Source: Parvularcula maris
GTDB lineage: Bacteria > Pseudomonadota > Alphaproteobacteria > Caulobacterales > Parvularculaceae
Length of the DNA stretch: 61,028 bases
Direction: 5' to 3'
Assembly (NCBI RefSeq): GCF_024505085.1
Contig: NZ_JANIBC010000010.1
Span: 1 to 61,028, forward strand
The notes beneath the pieces are model-generated. The model had not been told where the DNA came from, did no database searches, and saw only the letters and a list, made by a program, of their open reading frames with translations. Position 1 is the first letter of the stretch. Each line of letters begins with the position of its first letter. The translations under genes were made by a program, and so were the position numbers. Positions 8,754-16,805 of this stretch are shown piece by piece.

Positions 8754-10226
8754 TTGGTCTCGCTGATCACCAACGCCGCGGCGCAAACCGCGCTCAAGCA
8801 GCTACGCGCGGTGAACCGCGCAGGCGAGACCGTGCGGGCGGAGATCTCCACCGGCCTCAAGGTGCGCAAGGCTGGCGACAACCCCGCCTTCTTCCTCGTC
8901 TCCAGCAAGACCAAGGGCGATGTCGCCGTCCTGAACGGTCTGCGCGACAACCTCACCGTGCTCGAAGGCTCGTTCAAGGCGGCCACAGCGGGGCTGAGGC
9001 AGCTCGACGCCATCGTTCTTCAGATGGCGGACATGATCCCGGTCACCCAGAACGGGGTCGCCATCGACCAGCTCGAAGTGGTCTTCGACGACCTTCTCGA
9101 CCAGATGCGCGACGTGATCGACGCGTCGGGCTTTCAGGGGTCGAACCTTCTCACCCAGAAGGGCGCCACCACCAGCATCATCGGTCTCGACCGAGACGGT
9201 ACCGGCCTCGGCATGCAGACCCTCAGCCTCGAAGGCGCGGACATGCTGCGCCGGACCTTCGATGGTTTGACCGAGAACGCCAACCAGTTCGTCATCGACC
9301 CCGGCAGCAGCGCCTTCAACTTCGAGAGCAAGAGCGGCAGCGACACCGCCAACACTACGGACCCGATCAACTCGTGGGAGCTGATCACCGCGCCAGGGCC
9401 TCTCCAGGGTTATGTGACCTGGGCGCAGGACAGCGTCGGCCAGGACGGCTACATCACCCAGGCCCAGCTCGACAACTTCTCGCCCCGTATGGACTACAAG
9501 GTCCGTGTCAAGAATGCCGGCACCTACTACATCAATGTGCGCGGCTTCGGGACCAACGGCAACTCCGACAGTATCCATGTCGGCCTCGACGGCGTGCGCC
9601 TGACCGATGGCGGCGGGGTCAACCTTCAGGTCAAGAGCCTCACCTCCACCGCGCCGACCCAGTGGGCGGGCCGCTCGACCTATGGCGGCGTCCGGGTACA
9701 GACGACCATAGCCACCCCCGGCATCTACACGGTCAATATCTGGGGCCGCGAGGACGGGGTCTATATCGACCGGCTCGAGTTCACCGATGTCGCAGCCGTC
9801 CCAGCCGCAAGCTACGACCCGGAGGTCACGGCGCTCGGCGGCTCGAGCCTTCCCTACTTCACCAACCCCATCGAGGGAGCGCAGCGTCGCGAGACCGCAG
9901 GCCTCATGGAGCTGATCGAGACGATCAACCCGGAGGCGATGCAGCTCAACCCCGACCAGGCCATGCTGATCGTCGATGCCGCACGTGCGAAGATCAATCG
10001 TTACATGTCCCAGGTCGGCGCCTACGAGAAACAGGTCGTCCGTCAACGGCAGTTCCTGGGCGATCTGACCGACGGCCTTGACGGCTCGGTGGCGGCGCTG
10101 ATCGAGGCGGACCTCGCCGAAGCATCGAGCCGCCTGCAGGCCGTCCAGGTGCAGGAGCAGCTCGCCATCCAGAGCCTAGGCCAGGCCAGCCAGCGTCCTT
10201 CGGTGCTGCTGTCCCTGTACCGATAG
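8754..10226 (+). CDS. flagellin with a carbohydrate-binding-like central domain (copy 2)
   Basis: This 490-residue paralogue of the preceding gene has flagellin ends at residues 1-135 and about 403-490, nearly identical to copy 1, and ends PSVLLSLYR. The central segment (about 243-344) keeps TYYINVRG, DSIHVGLDG and YTVNIWGREDGVYIDRLEF, but the rest is more diverged than the ends. It also begins with TTG (MVSLITN), placed after a GGGGGGA ribosome-binding site; an upstream GTG at 8739 is less likely because it lies within that site. The ends are conserved for filament assembly while the exposed middle varies, as expected for a surface-displayed domain. Confidence 0.88.
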   Translation: MVSLITNAAAQTALKQLRAVNRAGETVRAEISTGLKVRKAGDNPAFFLVSSKTKGDVAVLNGLRDNLTVLEGSFKAATAGLRQLDAIVLQMADMIPVTQNGVAIDQLEVVFDDLLDQMRDVIDASGFQGSNLLTQKGATTSIIGLDRDGTGLGMQTLSLEGADMLRRTFDGLTENANQFVIDPGSSAFNFESKSGSDTANTTDPINSWELITAPGPLQGYVTWAQDSVGQDGYITQAQLDNFSPRMDYKVRVKNAGTYYINVRGFGTNGNSDSIHVGLDGVRLTDGGGVNLQVKSLTSTAPTQWAGRSTYGGVRVQTTIATPGIYTVNIWGREDGVYIDRLEFTDVAAVPAASYDPEVTALGGSSLPYFTNPIEGAQRRETAGLMELIETINPEAMQLNPDQAMLIVDAARAKINRYMSQVGAYEKQVVRQRQFLGDLTDGLDGSVAALIEADLAEASSRLQAVQVQEQLAIQSLGQASQRPSVLLSLYR

Positions 10227-10263
10227 TTCGTACAAGTACGTAGAAGGCGGCGGACCGATGAAC

Positions 10264-10400
10264 CGTCATCCCGGAAAGCCGAAAGGCTTATCCGGGACCC
10301 ATGGACCGAAGCTCAGCAAACCTCGCTCCCGTTGTACGTGTACTTGGCCGCAGGCCGTGGCTCCCGGCTCTCCGCTAGCGCTTCGGCCGGGATGACACCG
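10264..10400. repeat. REP-like palindrome pair, family A
   Basis: It opens with GTCATCCCGGAAAGCC and GGCTTATCCGGGACCCATGG and closes with GGCCGGGATGAC in inverted orientation. The same two halves recur at 36600-36708 and 41119-41225. It lies between the flagellin copy 2 and SDR genes, which converge here. Confidence 0.75.
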
Positions 10401-10418
10401 GGAGAAAACCTCTACTCC

Positions 10419-11417
10419 TCAGCGGTTATAGACCGCCTTCGCGATAGCGGGCATGCCGATGCCCTCCAGCACGGCCACCTGCGTCTGCTCGCACACCTGG
10501 TTGATGGCCGCCTGCGGGATGCGCGTGGGATGCACACCGCGCCTCAACGGACGCTCCCCCTTGGGCATGGCGATGATCTCGGCGATGGCGCGGGGGATGT
10601 CCATCGGGTCGGTCTCGCGCGAAGCCCCGCCCGCCTCCATAATGCCGCCCATCATCTCCGCATAGGTCGCCTGAAGCTCCTCCGGCGTTCTCTCCAGAAG
10701 CGTCTCCGTCCGTCTACGTGAGTTCTCCCATATCTCGGTCGGATAGCCGCCTGGCTCGATCATGCAGACCTCGATGCCCTTCGGCGCCAGCTCATAGGCC
10801 ATCTGCTCACCCATCGCTTCGAGGGCGAACTTGGTGGGGCTGTACTGACCATAGGCGGGCACGATGATCCGGCCGAGCTGCGAGGTCACCTGGAAGATCA
10901 GCCCGCTGCCCTTCTCACGCATGCCTGGTAGGACCGCAAGCGCCATCCGGTGAGGGCCGAAGACATTGGTCTCGAAGGTGTGCTCGGTCGCCTTCATGTC
11001 CTGCATCTCGATCGGCCCTGCATAGGAGATACCGGCGTTGTTGATGAGCACGTCGATGGCGCCGCCCGCCATCTCCTCGGCCTTGCGCACGCCCTTCTCC
11101 ACCTGGCGGGGCCTCGTCACGTCGATCTCGATGACCTCGATGTCGTAGCCCTTGTCGGCTGCGAGCTGGCGCAGCTCCTCCGCCTCGGGCCGCGGCATGT
11201 TCCGCATCGTGGCGAAGACCTTGGCGCCTAAGGATGCGTAGTGCTCCGCCCCTAGCCGACCAAAGCCGGACGAGGCGCCGGTGATGAGGATCGAGGTGCC
11301 GGAGAGATCGGGCGCGCTCTCCCCCTGCAGCGATGAGGCGGCGGAAGCGGCAGCGGCGGCGGCAGGAAGCGCGGCAGCCCCCGCGAGCAGGCTACGGCGG
11401 GTCGTTTTGAGGGCCAT
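10419..11417 (-). CDS. short-chain dehydrogenase/reductase with Tat-type signal
   Basis: The 332-residue product starts MALKTTRRSLLAGAAALP, a twin-arginine signal followed by an Ala-rich stretch. The Rossmann nucleotide site ILITGASSGFGRLGAE follows, then NNAG and the catalytic YSPTK (Tyr-x-x-x-Lys), then IEPGGYPTEIW. It is a classical SDR oxidoreductase; the substrate is unknown. AAGGAA upstream supports the ATG at 11417 over a start ten codons earlier. Export of an SDR by Tat is unusual, since the cofactor would bind in the cytoplasm before export. It lies among the three flagellin-type genes but on the opposite strand. Confidence 0.85.
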   Translation of the reverse strand: MALKTTRRSLLAGAAALPAAAAAASAASSLQGESAPDLSGTSILITGASSGFGRLGAEHYASLGAKVFATMRNMPRPEAEELRQLAADKGYDIEVIEIDVTRPRQVEKGVRKAEEMAGGAIDVLINNAGISYAGPIEMQDMKATEHTFETNVFGPHRMALAVLPGMREKGSGLIFQVTSQLGRIIVPAYGQYSPTKFALEAMGEQMAYELAPKGIEVCMIEPGGYPTEIWENSRRRTETLLERTPEELQATYAEMMGGIMEAGGASRETDPMDIPRAIAEIIAMPKGERPLRRGVHPTRIPQAAINQVCEQTQVAVLEGIGMPAIAKAVYNR

Positions 11418-11680
11418 GGGTCGTTTCCTTGCGTGGTTTTCGGGCAACTACCAGCCTACCTCGCTCACCCACGCCTTCAAGCTCGCAAGGCAGCTATTAA
11501 CCAACAGATGCGGCGGCTGTGGGGCCTGGCGTCGTAAATAGCCAAGTAACCATAACCGATCTTCTTGCCTTATTCATGCCCTAATTCGATCTACTTTTCG
11601 TCAGATACGAAACATTAGGATTTGAACGGCATCTCTCTTTGCAGCAACAACAATGGTTTGGGTATAGAGGGATCAAGGGT

Positions 11681-13276
11681 ATGGGCGGACTGTCCAATAT
11701 CAACGCGCAATCGGCACTGAAACAGCTCGTCGGCGCGCAGAACAACAAGAAGAACCAGTTCGAAGGCTTCAGCCTCGGCGCCAGCGGAAGCGGGCTCAGG
11801 GGCTCGGCCTCGCAAGCCATCTTCAGCGTCTCCGGCGTCCTGCGCTCGGACCGCGCCATCCTTTCGGGTCTGGCGTCCAGCCTGTCCGGTGCCCGCGGTG
11901 CCGTGGCCGCCGCGCGTTCCGGCAGCGAGCAGATCACCGATACCCTCGCCCGCGCCGCGGACATCATCACGGCGGTCGAGAAGGGCGCCCCCGGCTCCGC
12001 GTTCAAGGGCGCGCTCAGCGGCCTTCAGGCCGAAGCCAACAAGGCCGTCCAGCAGGCAGGCTTCTCCGGCACCAACCTCCTGGTGGAGGGCGAGACCCTC
12101 AACATCACCTTCGGTGTGCAGGAGCGTGGCAACTACGACTTCCGCCAGGTGGGCATCGAGGCCGTCGGCCTTTCGCCTACGGAGGAAGCCCGCAAGGTGT
12201 CGTACACGACCCAGTCCGTCACCGAGACGGTGGAGGTCGAGGTCACCCGACAGGACCGCATCGAGCAGCGCATCGAAAAGCTGCAGGAGCGTCAGGAACG
12301 CCTTTCCACCCGCGAGACGCGCATCCAAGAGCGGCTTGAGCGGCTCGCTGCCCGTGAAGAACTGCTGGAGGCCCGCGCGGACCGTCTGGCGTCGCGCGCC
12401 GAGACCATCGAGCAAGGGATCGTCGATGCGGGTGGCCGCCCGACCGATTCCAAGGATCAGCGCGAGCTCGACCGTGCCAAGAAGACCAAGGCGCAGGGCG
12501 AGACCAAGATCGACGCTGGCAATCTTACGGCTGGCGAGAAGGCGCTGGAGCGCGCCGAGAAGACCGCCGACAAAGCAGGTCTCACCATCTCCCTCGACGA
12601 GCTGGAGCGTCAGGAGAACAGGCTCGCCAAGACGAACGACCGTCTCTCCCGCACCGAGCAGCGCATCGAGCGTGTCCAGGAGCGCCAGGTCAGGCTGACC
12701 GAGCGGCTGGAGAAGATCACCGAGCGCCAGGAGACCATCGGCGATCGTGTGATCACGCTGCAGGAGCGGATCGAGACCCTCTCCGAAGAGCAGCTCAATA
12801 AAGTCGTCGGCACACGCACCGAAACCGTCACCCGCGACGTGACCGTCGAGGTGGAGAACCCCGCCTCGGGCTCCTTCAGCGACATTCTCGGCGTCATCGC
12901 CCAGAAGCTCTCCGAGGGTGATACCGAAGGCGCCCGCGCCGTTCTCGGCGAGGCGCAGGCTCGGGTGGAACGTGTCGGTCGTCAGCTCGACCAGATCGAG
13001 AACACGATCGGTGGGCGGAAGACCTTCTTCGGTGCCGTCGAGGAGCGGCTGACCGACACCATCAAGGACCGGGTGGAGGAGAACCTGGACGAGGACTCGG
13101 CTGCCCGCCGCGCCGCCCTGGCCCTTGCCAAGCTGGAGAAGATCGGCCGCCTGTTCGAAGGCGAGGCCAAGCCCGGCATTCTGGAGCTCTTCACCTCTAA
13201 GGCCGCCGAGGAGCAGAAGACCGAGACGAGCATTCGTCCCTCTACAGAAGAAGAACCGGAGAAGGAAGACGCCTGA
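11681..13276 (+). CDS. flagellin-like protein with a long coiled-coil hairpin insertion
   Basis: The 531-residue product opens like a flagellin: SNINAQSALKQLVGAQ, a D1-like helical region, and FSGTNLLVEG near residue 130. A highly charged Glu/Arg-rich coiled coil occupies about 190-372 in two arms separated by a short break. Each arm is bordered by a similar strand, TETVEVEVT and TETVTRDVTVEV, suggesting an antiparallel hairpin standing on a beta base. The segment after about 433 (RQLDQIENTIG, later VEENLDEDSAARRAALALAKL) resembles the flagellin C-terminal D1 helix. The final hydrophobic D0 end is missing, and an acidic tail replaces it. The ATG at 11681 follows AGAGGG with 10 bases between. 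It may be an accessory filament component. Confidence 0.75.
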   Translation: MGGLSNINAQSALKQLVGAQNNKKNQFEGFSLGASGSGLRGSASQAIFSVSGVLRSDRAILSGLASSLSGARGAVAAARSGSEQITDTLARAADIITAVEKGAPGSAFKGALSGLQAEANKAVQQAGFSGTNLLVEGETLNITFGVQERGNYDFRQVGIEAVGLSPTEEARKVSYTTQSVTETVEVEVTRQDRIEQRIEKLQERQERLSTRETRIQERLERLAAREELLEARADRLASRAETIEQGIVDAGGRPTDSKDQRELDRAKKTKAQGETKIDAGNLTAGEKALERAEKTADKAGLTISLDELERQENRLAKTNDRLSRTEQRIERVQERQVRLTERLEKITERQETIGDRVITLQERIETLSEEQLNKVVGTRTETVTRDVTVEVENPASGSFSDILGVIAQKLSEGDTEGARAVLGEAQARVERVGRQLDQIENTIGGRKTFFGAVEERLTDTIKDRVEENLDEDSAARRAALALAKLEKIGRLFEGEAKPGILELFTSKAAEEQKTETSIRPSTEEEPEKEDA

Positions 13277-13308
13277 GCGGGCGTTCTCTTCCCCCAATCC
13301 TTCTCCAA

Positions 13309-13344
13309 AAAACCCCCGGAGCGGCTGTCCGCTCCGGGGGTTTT
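13309..13344 (+). terminator. strong bidirectional terminator
   Basis: AAAACCCCCGGAGCGG at 13309-13324 pairs perfectly (16 bp) with CCGCTCCGGGGGTTTT at 13329-13344 around a CTGT loop. Runs of A and T at its two ends suit termination from both sides. It lies between the convergent flagellin-like and acyl-CoA dehydrogenase genes. Confidence 0.93.
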
Positions 13345-13365
13345 GGTTATCTGGGGAGCACCTAG

Positions 13366-13492
13366 TTCCCCTCCCCCTCAGCCTGCCGGCAGCTCCCCCT
13401 CGGGGAGGGGGAGCGAATAGAGAGCAAAGCTTGGTTCTGCTTCCCTCCCCCACTGGTGGGGGAGGTGCCCGAAGGGCGGAGGGGGCTAGGTC
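13366..13492. repeat. REP-like palindrome pair, family B
   Basis: It contains CCCCCTCAGCCTGCCGGCAG, then CCCTCCCCCACTGGTGGGGG and a CCCGAAGGGCGGAGGGGG end. Copies with one half inverted or shortened lie at 15424-15540 and 36306-36415. All are between genes. Confidence 0.75.
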
Positions 13493-13504
13493 GGTAGCAG
13501 GAGA

Positions 13505-15292
13505 TCAGAACGCTTCCGCGTCGAGCTCCATCATGGTCGAGGTACCGGTCTTGACCTTGGCAAGGTGCACGGAGCTTTCAACGATGACGCGGTCGAAGAA
13601 GTACTTCGCCGTGATCAGCTTGTTCTTGTAGAACGGGTCGCCCGAACCTTCATGCTCCAGCGCCTCCTTGGTCATCATCGCCCACATATAGCCGAGAGCC
13701 ACGATGCCGAAGAGATGCAGGTAGTCCGTGGACGCAGCGCCTGCATTGTCGAAGTTCGCCATGGCGTTGGCGCCGAGCCACTGGGTCGCCTCGGTGAGCT
13801 CCCCCTTAGCGGCCAGCAGCTTCTCGATATAGGCATCGAGGTCGTCGTTCGTGCCTTTATTGTCGGCACACCACTGGTCGATCTCGGCGAAGAAGGTCTG
13901 CCAGTAGCGACCGCCCTCGGCCATCAGCTTGCGGCCGACGAGGTCCAGGGCCTGAATGCCGTTCGTGCCCTCATAGATGAGCGCGATGCGCACATCACGG
14001 ACGAACTGGGACATGCCCCATTCTTCGCAATAGCCCGAGCCGCCAAAGACCTGGAGGCTGTCGTTCGCGCCCTTCGAGCCTTTGTCCGTGAGGTAGGCTT
14101 TGATGACCGGCGTGAGGAGCGCCATGTAGTCGTTCGACTTCTGACGGTCTGCCTCGTCGGGGGCCTTGTGGCTCATGTCCTCATGGAGCGCCGCCCAGTA
14201 GGTGAGCGCGCGGGCGCCCTCGACGAAGGCGCGGGTATCCATCAGCATGCGGCGCACATCGGGGTGGACGATGATCGGGTCGGCGGGCTTGTCGGGCGCT
14301 TTAACGCCGGTGACCGAGCGCGACTGCAGGCGGTCGCGGGCAAAGGCGGCGGCGTTCTGCATGGCGACTTCGGCAGCGGCGTAGCCCTGCATGCCGACGC
14401 CAAGGCGCGCTTCGTTCATCATGATGAACATGGCGCGCATGCCCTTGTTCTCTTCACCGACCAGGAAGCCCGTCGCCTCGTCATAGTTCATGACACACGT
14501 GGCGTTGCCGTGGATGCCCATCTTCTCTTCGAGGCCGCCGCAGGAGACGCCGTTGCGCTCACCGAGGGAGCCGTCATCGCCCACCATGAACTTCGGCACG
14601 ATGAAGAGCGAGATGCCCTTGATGCCTTCAGGCGCGCCCTCGATCCGGGCCAGCACCAGGTGGATGATGTTGTCCGCCATGTCGTGCTCACCGGCGGAGA
14701 TCCAGATCTTCTGGCCGCTGATCTTGTAGGTGCCGTCGCCCTGGGGAACCGCCTTGGTGCGGATGAGACCGAGATCCGTGCCGCATTGGGGCTCGGTCAG
14801 GTTCATCGTGCCGGTCCACTCACCCGAGGTCATCTTGGGCAGGTATTTCTGCTTCTGCTCATCGGATGCTGCCGCGTGGATCGCGCGCCAGGCACCCGCC
14901 GAGAGGCCCGGATACATGGCGAAGGCCTGGTTCGCCGCAGAAGACATCTCGTTGATGGCGTAAGCGAGGGTCACCGGCAGGCCCTGGCCGCCATATTCGG
15001 GGTCCATGGCGAGGCTGCCGAAGCCGTTCTCGCAGAACTGCTTGTAGGCGTCCTTGAAGCCCGTGGGCGTGGTCACCGAGCCGTCATCATTGCGCCGCGC
15101 GCCTTCAAGGTCGCCGACGCGGTTGAGGGGCGCGAGCACATCGCGGTGCCACTTGCCGCTCTCCTCTAAGAAGGCGTCGATCGTGTCTTTGTCGGCATCG
15201 GCAAAGCCGGGCAGGTTCGAGTAGTTCTGCAGCTTGAGCACATCGTGCAGCAGGAACTGCATATCGCGAATGGGAGCTTCGTAGACGGGCAT
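13505..15292 (-). CDS. acyl-CoA dehydrogenase with C-terminal extension (DmdC-like)
   Basis: The 595-residue product starts MPVYEAPIRDMQFLLHDVL, typical of the long acyl-CoA dehydrogenases that include DmdC (3-methylmercaptopropionyl-CoA dehydrogenase). Visible elements are the FAD-binding MNLTEPQCGTDLG, QKIWISAGEHD, and the catalytic Glu (about residue 441) in YEGTNGIQALDL. A C-terminal acyl-CoA dehydrogenase extension follows. It should oxidise an acyl-CoA at C2-C3; whether the substrate is DMSP-derived or a fatty acyl chain cannot be told here, as no other dmd genes are present. GGAGG just before the ATG at 15292 fixes the start. Confidence 0.9.
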   Translation of the reverse strand: MPVYEAPIRDMQFLLHDVLKLQNYSNLPGFADADKDTIDAFLEESGKWHRDVLAPLNRVGDLEGARRNDDGSVTTPTGFKDAYKQFCENGFGSLAMDPEYGGQGLPVTLAYAINEMSSAANQAFAMYPGLSAGAWRAIHAAASDEQKQKYLPKMTSGEWTGTMNLTEPQCGTDLGLIRTKAVPQGDGTYKISGQKIWISAGEHDMADNIIHLVLARIEGAPEGIKGISLFIVPKFMVGDDGSLGERNGVSCGGLEEKMGIHGNATCVMNYDEATGFLVGEENKGMRAMFIMMNEARLGVGMQGYAAAEVAMQNAAAFARDRLQSRSVTGVKAPDKPADPIIVHPDVRRMLMDTRAFVEGARALTYWAALHEDMSHKAPDEADRQKSNDYMALLTPVIKAYLTDKGSKGANDSLQVFGGSGYCEEWGMSQFVRDVRIALIYEGTNGIQALDLVGRKLMAEGGRYWQTFFAEIDQWCADNKGTNDDLDAYIEKLLAAKGELTEATQWLGANAMANFDNAGAASTDYLHLFGIVALGYMWAMMTKEALEHEGSGDPFYKNKLITAKYFFDRVIVESSVHLAKVKTGTSTMMELDAEAF

Positions 15293-15423
15293 CGTCTTCC
15301 TCCAGGTCAGGGTTTGAGGCACGAAATCGCGCCGAGTTTGGCGCCGCCTTAGCGCCCGGCGGCGAAAGAGCAAAGCGGGTGTGTCGTCGCGGCGGCACGG
15401 TGGGCAGATTGCGCGCTGCATCG

Positions 15424-15540
15424 GCTCCCCCTCCGCCCTTCGGGCACCTCCCCCTCATGGAGGGGGAGGAAAGAAGAGCTTGCGCTGCTCTTTAGGTCGC
15501 TCCCCCACGAGTGGGGGAGCTGCCGGCAGGCTGAGGGGGC
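15424..15540. repeat. REP-like palindrome pair, family B
   Basis: This is the second copy of family B. It has CCGCCCTTCGGGCACCTCCC, then CTCCCCCACGAGTGGGGGAG and TGCCGGCAGGCTGAGGGGG. It lies between the acyl-CoA dehydrogenase start and the efflux operon end. Apart from this repeat, the gap at 15293-15551 shows no gene. Confidence 0.75.
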
Positions 15541-15551
15541 GAAGGCGCTCG

Positions 15552-16805
15552 TCAAAGCCCTCCCACCGCATGAAGAAGCGCATGCTCCGCCGCCGTCACG
15601 TCGGCCTTGGCGGACAGAAGCGCCACCTCAGCCTCCGTGCGCTCCCGGTCGGCGTCGAGGAGGTCCAGGCGGGTGCGGCGCCCGGCGGTCAGCTCCGCCG
15701 CCACCCCTTCGGCTGCAAGCGACGCCGCGCGGACTTGCGCCTCACGAGCCATCAGAGAGGCGCGGGCAGCGATGAGGCGGGACCAGGAGGCCTGGACCCC
15801 CTCCCTCACCCGGCGCTCCTCGGCATCGCGTAAGTACCCCGCAGCGCGGCGGCGCTGGCCTGCTGCCCTGGTCCTCGCGTAGCCCGAGCCCCCGGAGAAG
15901 AGGTCCCAGCGGCCCTGCACGGTGAGGGAGTAGACCTCCGCCTCGCCAAGCTCGATGCCGAAGCGCTGCTCATCGGCGCTACTGGCCTCGGCGTTGAGGC
16001 TCACCTGGGGCAGGGTCGCGCCACGCGCTGCGCGGACGGCCTGCCTGGCTGCCTCCTGGCGCTCCCTCGCCGCACCGAGCGAGGGGTGCTGGCGCAGGGC
16101 AAGGTTCAAGGCCTCCTCTAGCTCGCCGGGCAGGGGCGTAGATAGGGACGGCATGGTCAGCTCCCGCGGTGCGGCGAAGCCGAACAGGCGGGCAAAAGCG
16201 GCTTCCTGCGCATCGAGCTGCGCCCGCGCCGCTTCGACCTCAGCCCTCGCGAGGGCCAGCCGCGCCTCGGACTGGCGCTCATCGGTGAGGGTGGCGAGCC
16301 CCGCCCGGCGCCGGGCCGAGGCTTCGCTGAGGCGTCCCTCCGTTAAGCGGGCGTTCTCGCTGCGCTCCTCCAATACGGCGCGGTCGCGCACCAGCTTCGC
16401 CATGAGAAGCGCTCCGGCGAGGAGGAGGTCCTGACGCACCGCCTCGGCCTCCTCCTCGGACTGGCGGGCGCTGGCCTTGGCGGCCCTGATCCCGCCCATC
16501 ACCCGGCCCGAGGCGAAAAGGGTCTGCTGGATGCTGGCCGAGACCGCCGAGGGCTCGCGCGTCGCGGCGAAGGAGCCGGGCGCCCCTTGCACGGTGAAGG
16601 TCTCCTCCACCGTACCGAACTGTCCAGTGACGGAGAGCTGCGGCAGCGCCGCGCCCCTCGCCTCCCACACCTCCGCCCTCGCCGCGCCCGCCTCGGCCTT
16701 GGCGGCGGCCAGCTCGGGGCTGCCGTCGGTGAGGCGGAGAAGGAGCGGGTCCGTCTGGGCGTTGGCGGAGGAGCAGGCGAGGAGGATGACAGCGAGCTTA
16801 CGCAT
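15552..16805 (-). CDS. TolC-like outer-membrane efflux protein
   Basis: The 417-residue product has a short signal peptide (MRKLAVILLACSSANA), then two similar Ala/Glu/Arg-rich halves of long helices with LARAEVEAARAQLDAQEAAF and a periplasmic/beta repeat, the OEP family layout. It would form the outer-membrane channel of the adjacent RND pump. The start at 16805 follows GGGAGGG and overlaps the end of the pump gene by 8 bases. Third gene of the minus-strand operon MFP, RND, OEP. Confidence 0.88.
   Translation of the reverse strand: MRKLAVILLACSSANAQTDPLLLRLTDGSPELAAAKAEAGAARAEVWEARGAALPQLSVTGQFGTVEETFTVQGAPGSFAATREPSAVSASIQQTLFASGRVMGGIRAAKASARQSEEEAEAVRQDLLLAGALLMAKLVRDRAVLEERSENARLTEGRLSEASARRRAGLATLTDERQSEARLALARAEVEAARAQLDAQEAAFARLFGFAAPRELTMPSLSTPLPGELEEALNLALRQHPSLGAARERQEAARQAVRAARGATLPQVSLNAEASSADEQRFGIELGEAEVYSLTVQGRWDLFSGGSGYARTRAAGQRRRAAGYLRDAEERRVREGVQASWSRLIAARASLMAREAQVRAASLAAEGVAAELTAGRRTRLDLLDADRERTEAEVALLSAKADVTAAEHALLHAVGGL

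Noticed and set aside
11615-13453. Long minus-strand frame opposite the coiled-coil flagellin-like gene
   Set aside because: It is a GC-rich shadow with no start signal or domain; the plus strand shows flagellin features and a terminator.
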